NCBI RefSeq assembly: GCF_000430545.1
Contig: NZ_AUMF01000017.1
Coordinates: forward strand, 48,756-112,755
Direction: 5' to 3'
Source of the DNA: Tenacibaculum ovolyticum DSM 18103
Lineage (GTDB): Bacteria > Bacteroidota > Bacteroidia > Flavobacteriales > Flavobacteriaceae
Length of the DNA stretch: 64,000 bases
The notes under the pieces were generated by a model. That model did no database searches and was not told where the DNA came from. It saw only the letters and a program-made list of their open reading frames with translations. Positions within the stretch are counted from its first letter, which is position 1, and the number at the start of each line of letters is the position of its first letter. Positions 27,670 through 36,370 of this stretch are shown here, piece after piece. The position numbers and the translations under genes are program-made.

Positions 27670-28572
27670 ATGAACATTTTTATTCTTTCTGTTAGCGATC
27701 AAATATATTCTACCCAAAGAATATACAAAGAAGCCAATCGCCGTGAACATAAAGTTAGCATTATTAACCACTTAAAATGTTCTATAAAACTAACTAACGG
27801 GAAATCAGAAATAATTTACAATGGTAAAAATATTATCGATATTCCAGATATAATTATACCTCGTATTGGCGCTTCTGCTACTCGCCATGGTGCTGCAATC
27901 GTTAAAGAGTTTGAAATGAACGGAGTGTATACGACGGCTAGTTCTTCAGGGATTTTACAATCACAAAATAAAGCTTGTACTTTACAAATAATGAATAGAA
28001 AGAACATTCCTATTCCTAACACTGTATTTTCTGTAAATCCAGAAGATATTAGTGAACAAATAGATTTGTTAGGAGGTACTCCTATTATAATAAAACTACA
28101 AGAAGGTACTCATGGTTCTGGAGTTATTTTAGCAGAAAGTAAAAAATCAGCAAAATCAATTATCGACACCCTTTACAACACAAATACTAGTATTTTATTA
28201 CAAGAATTTATTGAAGAAAGTAATAGTGAAGATGTTCGAGCTTTTGTGGTCGGTAATAAAGTAGTTTCATCTATGAAACGAAAAGGCTCAGATGATGATT
28301 TTCGTTCTAATATACACCAAGGTGGTAGTGGCTTTAAAATTGATTTATCGCCTGAAGAAGAAAAAATAGCTATAAAAGCAGCTCAACATTTAAACCTGCC
28401 CATAACAGGAGTTGACCTAATTCGCTCTAAAAGAGGTTCACTTTTAATAGAAGTTAATTCAACACCTGGTTTACAAGGAATAGAAGCATACACAAAAGAT
28501 AATATTGCTAAATCAATTATTAAATTTTTAGAAGAGGAATGTTCAAACAAGAGTTTAAAAATAAAATCATAG
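27670..28572 (+). CDS. rimK: RimK-family ATP-grasp ligase
   Basis: This 300-residue ATP-grasp protein has 'LGGTPIIIKLQEGTHGSGV' (ATP-binding loop), 'LLQEFIEES', 'DVRAFVVG' and 'GVDLIRSKRGSLLIEVNSTPG' (metal-binding Glu/Asn), as in ribosomal protein S6 glutamate ligase. It would add glutamate residues to a carboxyl-bearing target. It overlaps the downstream aspartoacylase-like gene by 34 bases, so the two work in one pathway. Which substrate it modifies is not shown by the sequence. Confidence 0.88.
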   Translation: MNIFILSVSDQIYSTQRIYKEANRREHKVSIINHLKCSIKLTNGKSEIIYNGKNIIDIPDIIIPRIGASATRHGAAIVKEFEMNGVYTTASSSGILQSQNKACTLQIMNRKNIPIPNTVFSVNPEDISEQIDLLGGTPIIIKLQEGTHGSGVILAESKKSAKSIIDTLYNTNTSILLQEFIEESNSEDVRAFVVGNKVVSSMKRKGSDDDFRSNIHQGGSGFKIDLSPEEEKIAIKAAQHLNLPITGVDLIRSKRGSLLIEVNSTPGLQGIEAYTKDNIAKSIIKFLEEECSNKSLKIKS

Positions 28573-29504
28573 AAATACGCGGAGAAAAAATTAACTTAGG
28601 AGAATCTAAATTAATTAAAATCCCTGTAGATAGATTACCTACTGGCACGCTTATCGAAATTCCGGTATATATTTTTAATGGAGATGAACTTGGTCCTACC
28701 GTTTTACTACAAGGTGGTCTTCATGGGGATGAAGTAAATAGTGTTGAACTTGTTCGCAGACTTTTAATAGATAAAACGTATAAAATTCATAGAGGCTGCG
28801 TTATTGTTGTACCGCTTTTAAATGTTTTTGGCTTTTTAAACTTATCACGTAACATGCATGGTAAAGATGTAAACCGAAGCTTTCCTGGTTCTAAAAATGG
28901 TTCATTAGCAAGTAGAATGGCACATTATTTAATGAAAGAACTTGTAAACAATGTTGATTTTGCTATTGATTATCATACTGGTGGTGCCCAACGAAATAAT
29001 TTTCCTCAAATAAGATATACTCCTGAAGATAATCGAGGTTTTGAACTCGCTAAATTGTTTAATGCTCCATTATTTTTTGGTTCTAAACTTATACCTAAAT
29101 CTTTTAGAAACCAATGTTATAAAAACAATATACCTGTAATAGTATATGAAGGTGGAGAATCGTTACGTTTAGACGAAAATGCGATTCAACAAGGAATAGA
29201 TGGTACTTTACGTATTTTAAAACATTTTAGAATGATTCATAAAGATGTTGACATTCATCAAAACTCAACATCCATTCAACTCTATAAACGAAAATGGATT
29301 CGTGCTAAAGTTGCTGGCTTATTTAATCCTAAAGTTAAAAATGGAGCTAGTGTTAAAAAAGGAGAAGTTTTAGGTCACATTATGGATACTTACGGTAAAA
29401 CAAATTTTGCAGTAAAAGCTCCTACTGATGGTTATATTATCTCAAAAAACAATTTCCCTGTTGTAAACATGGGAGACGCTTTATTTCATTTCGGAAAAAC
29501 ATAA
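28539..29504 (+). CDS. Succinylglutamate desuccinylase/aspartoacylase-family protein
   Basis: This 321-residue M14-like zinc carboxypeptidase fold has the metal motif 'GGLHGDEVNS' (HxDE), the 'NRSFPGS' substrate loop, 'DYHTGG' (third zinc ligand) and the catalytic Glu region 'VIVYEGGES'. It is a soluble amide hydrolase. Coupling to rimK through overlapping reading frames is a known association and suggests reversal or trimming of the RimK modification; the exact reaction is inference. Confidence 0.88.
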   Translation: MFKQEFKNKIIEIRGEKINLGESKLIKIPVDRLPTGTLIEIPVYIFNGDELGPTVLLQGGLHGDEVNSVELVRRLLIDKTYKIHRGCVIVVPLLNVFGFLNLSRNMHGKDVNRSFPGSKNGSLASRMAHYLMKELVNNVDFAIDYHTGGAQRNNFPQIRYTPEDNRGFELAKLFNAPLFFGSKLIPKSFRNQCYKNNIPVIVYEGGESLRLDENAIQQGIDGTLRILKHFRMIHKDVDIHQNSTSIQLYKRKWIRAKVAGLFNPKVKNGASVKKGEVLGHIMDTYGKTNFAVKAPTDGYIISKNNFPVVNMGDALFHFGKT

Positions 29505-29578
29505 CTACTTGATTTAATTTGCTTTATAAAATAATTTTACCTTTCTTTAGAATCAATTAACCAATTAAAAACAAAATT

Positions 29579-29830
29579 ATGGAATTAATTATTAGCTTAT
29601 TAAGTGGTGCTGTTGGTGGTAATATTGCTGGTGCCTTACTAAAAAAGTTTTCAATGGGTACACTTTGGAATTCTGTTATAGGTATTCTTGGTGGTGGTCT
29701 TGGAGCTCAATTACTAGGCATGTTAGGCATTGATATTAGTGGTATTATTGGTAACATTGCTGGTAGTGGTATTGGAGGCGGTGCTTTAATGGTTATTATT
29801 GGCCTTATTAAAAGCATAATAAAAAAATAA
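29579..29830 (+). CDS. Small glycine-rich membrane protein, unknown
   Basis: This 83-residue protein is almost entirely hydrophobic, with Gly-rich helices ('SGAVGGNIAGALL', 'GILGGGLGAQLLGMLGI', 'GNIAGSGIGGGALM') and a basic tail 'KSIIKK'. It looks like two to three packed membrane helices of the glycine-zipper type. The family is not firmly recognised. It stands alone, followed by its own terminator. Confidence 0.7.
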   Translation: MELIISLLSGAVGGNIAGALLKKFSMGTLWNSVIGILGGGLGAQLLGMLGIDISGIIGNIAGSGIGGGALMVIIGLIKSIIKK

Positions 29831-29850
29831 ATTTTTAAATATTAAACTAA

Positions 29851-29880
29851 CAAGACGTCTTGCATTAGACGTCTTTTTTT
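29851..29880 (+). terminator. Terminator of the small glycine-rich gene
   Basis: The stem AAGACGTCT / AGACGTCTT with a 6-base loop is followed by TTTTTTT. Confidence 0.88.
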
Positions 29881-29909
29881 ATTTAAAGTACTTCCTAATA
29901 AAATAGCAG

Positions 29910-29917
29910 TACCTTTG
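29910..29917 (+). promoter_or_regulatory. -7 promoter box upstream of rhlE
   Basis: TACCTTTG matches TAnnTTTG and sits 48 bases before the ATG at 29965. No clear -33 TTTG. Confidence 0.5.
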
Positions 29918-29964
29918 CAGGTTCAGAGAGATACTTATTTTAGAGTGTTTCTAAAATAATATAT

Positions 29965-31275
29965 ATGACATTTAAATCTTTAGGATTATCTGATGCTTTA
30001 CTAAAAGCTATCAAAGAAAAAGGATATGATACTCCATCACCAATACAAGCAAAAGCAATACCTCTTATTTTAGAAGGAAAAGATGTATTAGCTTCTGCTC
30101 AAACAGGAACAGGTAAAACTGCTGGTTTTACATTACCTGTTTTACAATATTTAGCTGAAACAAAACACCCTAAATACCGTCCAGTAAGAGCCTTAGTATT
30201 AACACCTACAAGAGAACTTGCTGCTCAAGTTTACGACAACGTAAGAGAATACAGTACCTATTTAGATATTAGATCTACTGTAGTTTTTGGTGGCGTTAAA
30301 GCGGCTAGTCAAATAAAAACATTAAGGCAAGGAGTAGATATATTAGTAGCTACTCCTGGTCGATTATTAGATTTGCACGACCAAAAAGCAGTATCTTTTA
30401 AAAGAATTGATGTACTTATTTTAGATGAGGCTGATAGAATGTTAGACATGGGGTTTGTTAGAGATATTAACAAAATCATTAGTTTTATGCCTACAAAACG
30501 TCAGAATTTAATGTTTTCTGCTACGTTTTCAAAAGATATTAAAAAACTTGCTGAAGGTATTTTAAAAAACCCTGTATCTGTAGAAGCGGCTCCACAAAAC
30601 TCTACTGCCGATAAAGTTTCTCAGAAAGTTTATACAGTAGATAAGGGTAAAAAAACAGAAGTTGTTACTAATTTAATTAAAGATGGTAATTGGAACCAAG
30701 TTTTAATTTTTACAAGAACAAAACATGGTGCTAATAAATTAACTAAAAAGTTAATTGGTTCTGGTGTAACAGCAGCAGCTATTCACGGAAATAAAAGTCA
30801 AGCAGCAAGAACAAAAGCTTTGGCTAGTTTTAAAGGTAATACTATTCGTGTTTTGGTAGCTACTGATATTGCCGCTCGTGGTATTGATATTCCTTTACTA
30901 CCACACGTTATAAATTTCGAATTACCCAACGTACCAGAAGATTATGTACATAGAATTGGTAGAACTGGTAGAGCAGGCGCAAAAGGAGAAGCTATTTCTT
31001 TAGTTTGCAGTGAAGAAACCGAATACCAAAGAGAAATAGAAAAAATACTAAAGCAAAAATTAAAAACAGAAGTTATTCCTGGCTATGAGCCTACAGATAC
31101 TGCGGGTCCTAAAAGAGCGGCTACCCAAAATAAAAAATCTGGAGGAGGAAAGAAAAAAGGAGTAGGCGCTACACACAGAGGTGCTGCTGAAGGGATTAAA
31201 AAACCTAAAAGACAACGCCCTAGTAATCGCCCAAATAACAATGATAGTTCTTCTAGAAAAAGCAGAAGGCGATAA
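29965..31275 (+). CDS. rhlE: DEAD-box RNA helicase, RhlE type
   Basis: This 436-residue helicase has the Q motif '[14 protein letters not shown]', Walker A 'AQTGTGKT', 'PTRELAAQV', 'DEAD' in '[10 protein letters not shown]', 'SAT' and the C-terminal helicase motif '[10 protein letters not shown]'. The Lys/Arg/Asn-rich tail from about residue 375 is typical of RhlE-like proteins in Bacteroidetes and probably binds RNA. It is likely to act in ribosome assembly or RNA turnover. The Crp-family gene follows after 8 bases. Confidence 0.93.
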   Translation: MTFKSLGLSDALLKAIKEKGYDTPSPIQAKAIPLILEGKDVLASAQTGTGKTAGFTLPVLQYLAETKHPKYRPVRALVLTPTRELAAQVYDNVREYSTYLDIRSTVVFGGVKAASQIKTLRQGVDILVATPGRLLDLHDQKAVSFKRIDVLILDEADRMLDMGFVRDINKIISFMPTKRQNLMFSATFSKDIKKLAEGILKNPVSVEAAPQNSTADKVSQKVYTVDKGKKTEVVTNLIKDGNWNQVLIFTRTKHGANKLTKKLIGSGVTAAAIHGNKSQAARTKALASFKGNTIRVLVATDIAARGIDIPLLPHVINFELPNVPEDYVHRIGRTGRAGAKGEAISLVCSEETEYQREIEKILKQKLKTEVIPGYEPTDTAGPKRAATQNKKSGGGKKKGVGATHRGAAEGIKKPKRQRPSNRPNNNDSSSRKSRRR

Positions 31276-31283
31276 ACCTATAA

Positions 31284-31853
31284 ATGATTTTTTCTAATTA
31301 CATAGAAAACATATTAGAATCTCAGGAGTTTGGAAACCAAATTTCTGAGATTTTACATTTTTTCACCCCCTTAAAACTATCTAAAAATAATTTTCTGGTT
31401 GAAAAAGGAAAAATATGTGAATATTTCTGTTTTATAGAAAGTGGTATTTTACAACATTCTATTACCGTATCCGAAGAAGAAAAAACAACGTATTTAGCCT
31501 TAAAAAACTCTTGTACAGCCGCTTTAAAAAGCTACTTACAAAAAACACCATCCCGTAAAAACATTAAAGCTTTAAGTGATTGTGAATTACAAGTAATTTT
31601 AGTTGACGATTTTAAACACTTATTAAAAACTAACAAAGCTTTTCATCAATTCTATTATACTTTAATTGAAAATCAAATATTTTTAATTGATGACTATAGA
31701 ATAGACCTGTTAACACTAACACCTGAAGATCGTTATAAAAAACTACTTCTTAACGAACCTAATTTATCAAACAAGGTTCCACTACATTATTTAGCTTCTT
31801 TTTTGGGAATTTCTACCAGACACATGAGTAGAATTCGTAAAAACATAAAATAG
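31284..31853 (+). CDS. Crp/Fnr-family regulator
   Basis: This 189-residue protein has an N-terminal cyclic-nucleotide-binding-like beta-roll ('NNFLVEKGKICEYFCFIESGIL') and a C-terminal helix-turn-helix 'LHYLASFLGISTRHMSRIRKNIK'. The cAMP-contacting residues of true CRP are not obvious, so the ligand is unknown. It follows rhlE closely and is probably in its transcript. Confidence 0.82.
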   Translation: MIFSNYIENILESQEFGNQISEILHFFTPLKLSKNNFLVEKGKICEYFCFIESGILQHSITVSEEEKTTYLALKNSCTAALKSYLQKTPSRKNIKALSDCELQVILVDDFKHLLKTNKAFHQFYYTLIENQIFLIDDYRIDLLTLTPEDRYKKLLLNEPNLSNKVPLHYLASFLGISTRHMSRIRKNIK

Positions 31854-31919
31854 TGCCAAATGGCTACATAGTTAAAGCTATCTTTTATTTATTTTTGACA
31901 ATATTTAATTGTTAGCATT

Positions 31920-33212
31920 ATGAAATACAACCCAATAAATCGTGACTTATTTATAAAAAATCGTAAAAACTTTATGGCGCAAATGAAGCCAAATAGTTTA
32001 GCCGTTTTTAACTCTAATGACGTATATCCAGTAAGTGCAGATAGCGCACTTCCTTTTGAACAACACCGTGATATTTTCTTTTTAAGCGGTGTAGATCAGG
32101 AAGAAAGTATTCTACTATTATTTCCTAATTGCCCAAAAGAGAATTTACGTGAAGTTTTATTTTTACGTGAAACAAACGAACATATTGCTGTTTGGGAAGG
32201 TGAAAAATTAACAAAAGAAAAAGCATTAGCAACTAGTGGAATAAAAACTGTTTTCTGGTTACAAGATTTAGAAAAAGTATTAGCAGAAATGATGGCACTT
32301 GCCGAAACTGTTTATATAAATACCAATGAACATTATCGTGCTTCTGTTGAAACCGAAACTCGTGAAGCTCGTTTTACCAAATGGTTACTAAATAAATACC
32401 CTGCGCACTCTGTTGCAAAGAGTAATCCTATTTTACAACGTTTACGTTCTTTAAAAGATCCGATAGAATTAGATTTATTACAGCAAGCCTGTGATATCAC
32501 CGAAAAAGGATTTAGACGTGTGTTAGATTTTGTAAAACCTGGTGTTTGGGAATATGAAATTGAAGCAGAGTTTATTCATGAATTTATTAGAAATCGTTCT
32601 AAAAAATTCGCTTATACACCTATTATTGCTTCAGGTAACAACGCAAATGTTTTACATTATATTGAAAACAACCAACAATGTAAAGCTGGTGAATTAATAT
32701 TAATGGATGTTGGTGCTGAGTACGCTAATTACTCTTCAGATATGACTCGTACAATACCTGTTTCTGGTCGTTTTTCTGACAGACAAAAAGCAGTGTACAA
32801 CGCGGTAAATCGTGTAAAAAACGATGCAACGAAATTATTGGTTCCAGGAACTATTTGGGCTGATTATCATATTGAAGTTGGTAAATTAATGACTTCTGAA
32901 TTATTAGGTTTAGGTTTATTAGATAAAGCCGATGTACAAAATGAAGATCCTAATTGGCCAGCATACAAAAAATACTTTATGCACGGTACTTCGCACCACA
33001 TGGGCTTAGATACTCATGATTACGGATTGTTACACCAACCTATGGAAGCTAACATGGTTTTTACTGTAGAGCCAGGTATTTATATACCAAATGAAGGTTT
33101 TGGTATTCGTTTAGAAGATGATGTCGTAATTCAAGAAAAAGGAAACCCTTTTAACCTAATGCGCAACATACCAATAGATGCAGACGAAATTGAAGATATT
33201 ATGAATAAATAA
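31920..33212 (+). CDS. pepP: Xaa-Pro aminopeptidase (aminopeptidase P)
   Basis: This 430-residue M24 metallopeptidase has an N-terminal creatinase-like domain (residues 1-170) and a pita-bread catalytic domain. The metal ligands are visible in 'LMDVGAEYANYSSDMTRT' (two Asp), 'MHGTSHHMGLDTHD' (His), 'FTVEPGIYIP' (Glu) and 'GIRLEDDVVI' (Glu). It removes N-terminal residues preceding proline. The length is usual. Confidence 0.93.
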   Translation: MKYNPINRDLFIKNRKNFMAQMKPNSLAVFNSNDVYPVSADSALPFEQHRDIFFLSGVDQEESILLLFPNCPKENLREVLFLRETNEHIAVWEGEKLTKEKALATSGIKTVFWLQDLEKVLAEMMALAETVYINTNEHYRASVETETREARFTKWLLNKYPAHSVAKSNPILQRLRSLKDPIELDLLQQACDITEKGFRRVLDFVKPGVWEYEIEAEFIHEFIRNRSKKFAYTPIIASGNNANVLHYIENNQQCKAGELILMDVGAEYANYSSDMTRTIPVSGRFSDRQKAVYNAVNRVKNDATKLLVPGTIWADYHIEVGKLMTSELLGLGLLDKADVQNEDPNWPAYKKYFMHGTSHHMGLDTHDYGLLHQPMEANMVFTVEPGIYIPNEGFGIRLEDDVVIQEKGNPFNLMRNIPIDADEIEDIMNK

Positions 33213-33243
33213 TAGTTTTATCTTTCTAAAAAATTCAGTAGAA

Positions 33244-33274
33244 GAAAATCCCGCAAAATTGCGGGATTTTCTTT
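33244..33274. terminator. Bidirectional terminator
   Basis: The stem AAAATCCCGCAA / TTGCGGGATTTT is almost uninterrupted. It lies between convergent pepP and the cupredoxin gene. Confidence 0.88.
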
Positions 33275-33295
33275 TACTATAAGTTAAATAAAAAA

Positions 33296-33658
33296 TTATT
33301 CAACAGTTAAAGTATATTGAGGAGTTGGATTTAAAGGACAAAAATATACATATTCACCTTTCTTTAAAGTTACTTTTTTAGAAGTAGACTTCGAATTATT
33401 TTTAACTACAGATGTTACATATGCATTTTTAATATGATTTTCTGCCTCTACCTTTCCTTTAGGAGCTAATACAAAACCGACATCATGACCTACTTCTTTA
33501 TTAGAAATTTCAAAAATATATGTTCCTTCACTTAAAGTTAATCCTTTTTGAGTAAACTCACCTTTTGTTTGTTCTAAAGATACTGTTTTTGCTTCTTGTG
33601 CGTTTGCTTGAAAACTAACACTTAATACTAATACTAAAATTGCGATAATACGTTTCAT
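33296..33658 (-). CDS. Secreted cupredoxin-domain protein
   Basis: This 120-residue protein has a Sec signal peptide cleaved after 'FQANAQ'. The plastocyanin-like beta-barrel has His in 'EVGHDVGFVLAP' and Cys in 'YVYFCPLNPTPQYTL'. A normal type-1 copper site has a His after the Cys; here that position is Gln ('TPQY'), so copper binding may be altered or lost. As I recall, the same 'NPTPQY' occurs in flavobacterial homologues. Periplasmic location; electron-transfer role uncertain. Confidence 0.78.
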   Translation of the reverse strand: MKRIIAILVLVLSVSFQANAQEAKTVSLEQTKGEFTQKGLTLSEGTYIFEISNKEVGHDVGFVLAPKGKVEAENHIKNAYVTSVVKNNSKSTSKKVTLKKGEYVYFCPLNPTPQYTLTVE

Positions 33659-33744
33659 TTTATTGGATATTATAATTAAAAAATTTATTTAAAGAATGAA
33701 CTTTTACAATAGCTTTCTGCTATAAATAATTGTTCAAGGTTTTA

Positions 33745-34302
33745 TTAAGAATTTACAGTAAACTTCCCTGCTTCTACTTTCGGAAAGTCAACCTCAGTTT
33801 TTGCAATATGATTTACATAGTTTGTTAATGTGTTAGAAACTACATTTAAAACAATTTCTAAGATGTCACTATCATTATATCCTGCTACTTTTGCTGCTGC
33901 AATTTCATCAGAACTTATATTTCCTCTATTTTTAGTAATGCTCTGAGCTAAATTTAAACCTGCTTGTACCTTTTCATCAGCTGCCAAACCTTGTCTATTT
34001 TGTTCTGTTTCAGCATCTGTTAAGCCATTCATTTTACCTATTGCTGTATGTGCAGATAAACAGTAATCACATTCGTTCTCTTCAGCAATTGCTAATGCTA
34101 GTTGTTCTCTAAACTTATTAGAAAAATTTCCGCTTGCAGTTAAATCACCTAAACTTAAGTAAGTTTGTAATGTAGCTGGTGAATTACCAAATACTTTTAT
34201 TAGATTAGGTATAAAACCTAATTTGTTTTGTACAGCATCAAATAATTCTTTTGATTTTCCTGTAGTCGTTTCTGGATTTAATGTTTTAATTCTAGTACTC
34301 AT
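33745..34302 (-). CDS. Carboxymuconolactone decarboxylase/AhpD-like protein
   Basis: This 185-residue all-helical protein has the redox motif 'CDYCLSAHTAIG' (CxxCxxxH), which defines peroxidase-active AhpD-like members. It probably reduces organic peroxides using a thiol donor. A tiny Cys-rich gene lies directly upstream in the same direction. Confidence 0.87.
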   Translation of the reverse strand: MSTRIKTLNPETTTGKSKELFDAVQNKLGFIPNLIKVFGNSPATLQTYLSLGDLTASGNFSNKFREQLALAIAEENECDYCLSAHTAIGKMNGLTDAETEQNRQGLAADEKVQAGLNLAQSITKNRGNISSDEIAAAKVAGYNDSDILEIVLNVVSNTLTNYVNHIAKTEVDFPKVEAGKFTVNS

Positions 34303-34322
34303 ATTTTTATGTTTTAATATTA

Positions 34323-34427
34323 TTATTTAGATTCTTCACAATTACACATTTCTCTATCAGGAAATTGTTCGTCATACTCTTGATAACCCCAACAGTTAGG
34401 GCATTGATTATTTTGTGTTGCTTTCAT
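34323..34427 (-). CDS. 34-residue CxxC mini-protein
   Basis: A short reading frame starts at ATG 34427 and encodes 'MKATQNNQCPNCWGYQEYDE' and a tail ending 'MCNCEESK'. The CPNCWG and CNC cysteine pairs suggest a small zinc-binding or redox protein. I recall similar very short proteins in other flavobacteria, always starting near 'CPNCWGxQEYD'. It ends 20 bases before the AhpD-like gene and is likely co-transcribed, so a thiol or peroxide role is plausible but unproven. Confidence 0.6.
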   Translation of the reverse strand: MKATQNNQCPNCWGYQEYDEQFPDREMCNCEESK

Positions 34428-34661
34428 CTTTTTTGCATTTTATTTAACCGAAAAACTATTGGCTAAAAATTCTAGTACAAAGATGCGATGAGAATAGGGT
34501 TTTAAAATTGGACAAAAGTTCCTTAAGCTTGGACTTATACCAGTTCTAACTTAAAAGAACTATTATAAAGTCATTATTTCACAGTAATTCCAAACAAAAA
34601 CTCATATTAATAATAAAATGATTTCTTAACCTATGTAAACAAATTAGTTAAAGAGTAGCTT

Positions 34662-34768
34662 TATATTTGCAGTATTATTACACATAGCATATCCCCGTAT
34701 GTTATTCCCCCTTAATAATATACCCCCTTATACTCGTAGCCCTTTGTGTGTTACGAGTTTTTTTTACT
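34662..34768 (+). ncRNA. Candidate C-rich small RNA
   Basis: TATATTTG at 34662-34669 fits the -7 consensus. It is followed by about 95 bases containing three exposed C-runs ('TATCCCC', 'ATTCCCCC', 'ATACCCCC') and then a terminator hairpin ACTCGTA...TACGAGT with eight T. No reading frame of note lies between. No -33 TTTG is present. The rest of the gene-free gap 34428-34839 holds only an AATTCGGA/TCCGAATT inverted repeat (34786-34835) past the AraC gene stop. Confidence 0.45.
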
Positions 34769-34839
34769 CTTAAAAGAATTATACCAATTCGGACATAACA
34801 TAATCGGTAAAATACATTTACTTTATATCCGAATTAGCA

Positions 34840-35688
34840 TTAGAACTCTCTTTGTTCTTTTTGAAATTGTTTTGGCGAATGCCCTGTTGCTTTTGTAAAA
34901 AAGCGAGAAAAGTAAGCAGGATCATTAAATCCTAAATCAAACGCAATATATTTTATCGTTTTTGTAGAGTACAATAATTTACGTTTGGCTTCTATTATAA
35001 TTCTATTTTTAATAAAATCACTCGGACTTTTAACGCCTATTTTATTAAAATGTTTTGTTAATGACTTGGGTGAAATTCCTAAACGACCTGCATAATCAGT
35101 AACACTGTGTAGTTTTTTAAAGTTTAACTCCACTAATAAACTAAAATCTTTAAATAGTTTCGTTTCAACCGCCTCTTTTATAACGTGGTGTTCTTTTTTT
35201 ATACGAACTGCATGTATAATAAACTGTTTTAAATAGGCTTGTAACATATCATATTGAGCAGTTTCTGTATTTTCGAATTCATCTACTAAACTTTCAATTA
35301 TAAAACTTAGTTTCTGAATATCTTTTTCACATGGTTTTACAAATGGAGTCTCATAAATATTGTTAAACAAAACTCCGTTACAAGCAACCTCAGCATCATG
35401 AGCCTGTATGCAATAAAAATCTTGTACAAAGCTTAATTGATATGCTTCTTTAATTTTTTCAGAGTCTACAGAAAAAATTTGCCCTGGTGATAAAAAAAAC
35501 AAAATTCCACCATTAAATGAGTAGCTTTCAAAATCGATATGATAAGTTCCCTTACCTTCTTTTATCCAAAAAATTTTATAAGTATCTATTTGTTCTGGCT
35601 TATTTACTACGCATGCCTTTTCAAACTGTACAGTTTGCAACGAAAAAACATCTTGGTATTTATAAGTTTTTATATCTTGAATAGCCAT
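34840..35688 (-). CDS. AraC-family regulator
   Basis: This 282-residue protein has an N-terminal cupin-like sensor ('YKIFWIKEGKGTYHIDFESY', 'ILFFLSPGQIF'). The C-terminal AraC domain has 'AGRLGISPKSLTKHFNKIG' and 'AFDLGFNDPAYFSRFFTKATGHSPKQF'. It stands alone; targets unknown. It marks the left border of the accessory region. Confidence 0.86.
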   Translation of the reverse strand: MAIQDIKTYKYQDVFSLQTVQFEKACVVNKPEQIDTYKIFWIKEGKGTYHIDFESYSFNGGILFFLSPGQIFSVDSEKIKEAYQLSFVQDFYCIQAHDAEVACNGVLFNNIYETPFVKPCEKDIQKLSFIIESLVDEFENTETAQYDMLQAYLKQFIIHAVRIKKEHHVIKEAVETKLFKDFSLLVELNFKKLHSVTDYAGRLGISPKSLTKHFNKIGVKSPSDFIKNRIIIEAKRKLLYSTKTIKYIAFDLGFNDPAYFSRFFTKATGHSPKQFQKEQREF

Positions 35689-35763
35689 TTCTTACATAGT
35701 TTTATTCTTGGTCGAAAAAATTAAAATTACTGACATAAAAACTGAAAACATTAGCCATTTCAA

Positions 35764-35824
35764 TAAGTAATTATAAATGAATTTTATTTCACTATCATAT
35801 TTTCTAGAACCTCCATGTAAATCA
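35764..35824 (-). pseudogene. Displaced fragment of a deaminase-type toxin tail
   Basis: This 61-base stretch matches 36621-36681, inside the deaminase-like domain of the large toxin gene, with only four mismatches. It encodes the DLHGxSRKYDSEIKFIY segment in the same orientation. It lies beyond the immunity gene and is an orphan remnant of a toxin C-terminus. Confidence 0.8.
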
Positions 35825-35854
35825 TAAATAAATTTGTACACTAACTACCATAAA

Positions 35855-35884
35855 AAAACCACCTTTCCAGAAAGGTGGTTTTGA
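35855..35884 (-). terminator. Terminator of the SUKH immunity gene
   Basis: The stem AAACCACCTTTC / GAAAGGTGGTTT is followed by a T run on the minus strand. Confidence 0.85.
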
Positions 35885-35908
35885 TACTATAATACTGGTT
35901 ATTCTGTT

Positions 35909-36370
35909 TTAAAAAGAAATATCTTTTTTAATTCTATGTATCGCTTCATTAATTAGTTTTGAAAATGTACCCATAAAGTTTGGACGAACTAAAGGAAATT
36001 CTCCTCTTTTTTTACCATAGGGATCTAGTATATGAATTTGTGGGTCTTCATCTTCTTCATCTAAATAAAAAATACTTGATTGCCCGTCTAATATATCAAA
36101 AACAAAATATGGACGCTCCATACTGTACCCACAATATTCTAAATCTTCTTCACAATCTTCTCGGACGTCATCAAAATCAGGGTCAACAATTCCTTCTCCT
36201 CCCCATTTTCCTGCTAGGAAAAGATACTCTCTAAATGCGAGAGGAAAAATTTTACCAGAATTAAATTTTTCTTCCACTTGTTTTATTTCTTTTAATTCCA
36301 TTGGTTCTCTTGGAGCTATCTTTCCTACTTGTTTTTCAGCTTCAAGTTTTTTCATATACTTAATTTCCAT
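35909..36370 (-). CDS. SUKH (SMI1/KNR4) family immunity protein
   Basis: This 153-residue acidic protein has 'IKQVEEKFNSGKIFPLAFREYL', 'AGKWGG', a central Asp/Glu-rich stretch and 'MERPYFVFDILDGQSSIFYLDEED', the arrangement of SMI1/KNR4 (SUKH) immunity proteins. SUKH proteins neutralise nuclease and deaminase toxins by direct binding. Its ATG lies inside the last codons of the toxin gene (11-base overlap), so toxin and antidote are translated together. It should act in the cytoplasm. The pairing is clear from position; the partner domain is inferred. Confidence 0.82.
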   Translation of the reverse strand: MEIKYMKKLEAEKQVGKIAPREPMELKEIKQVEEKFNSGKIFPLAFREYLFLAGKWGGEGIVDPDFDDVREDCEEDLEYCGYSMERPYFVFDILDGQSSIFYLDEEDEDPQIHILDPYGKKRGEFPLVRPNFMGTFSKLINEAIHRIKKDISF

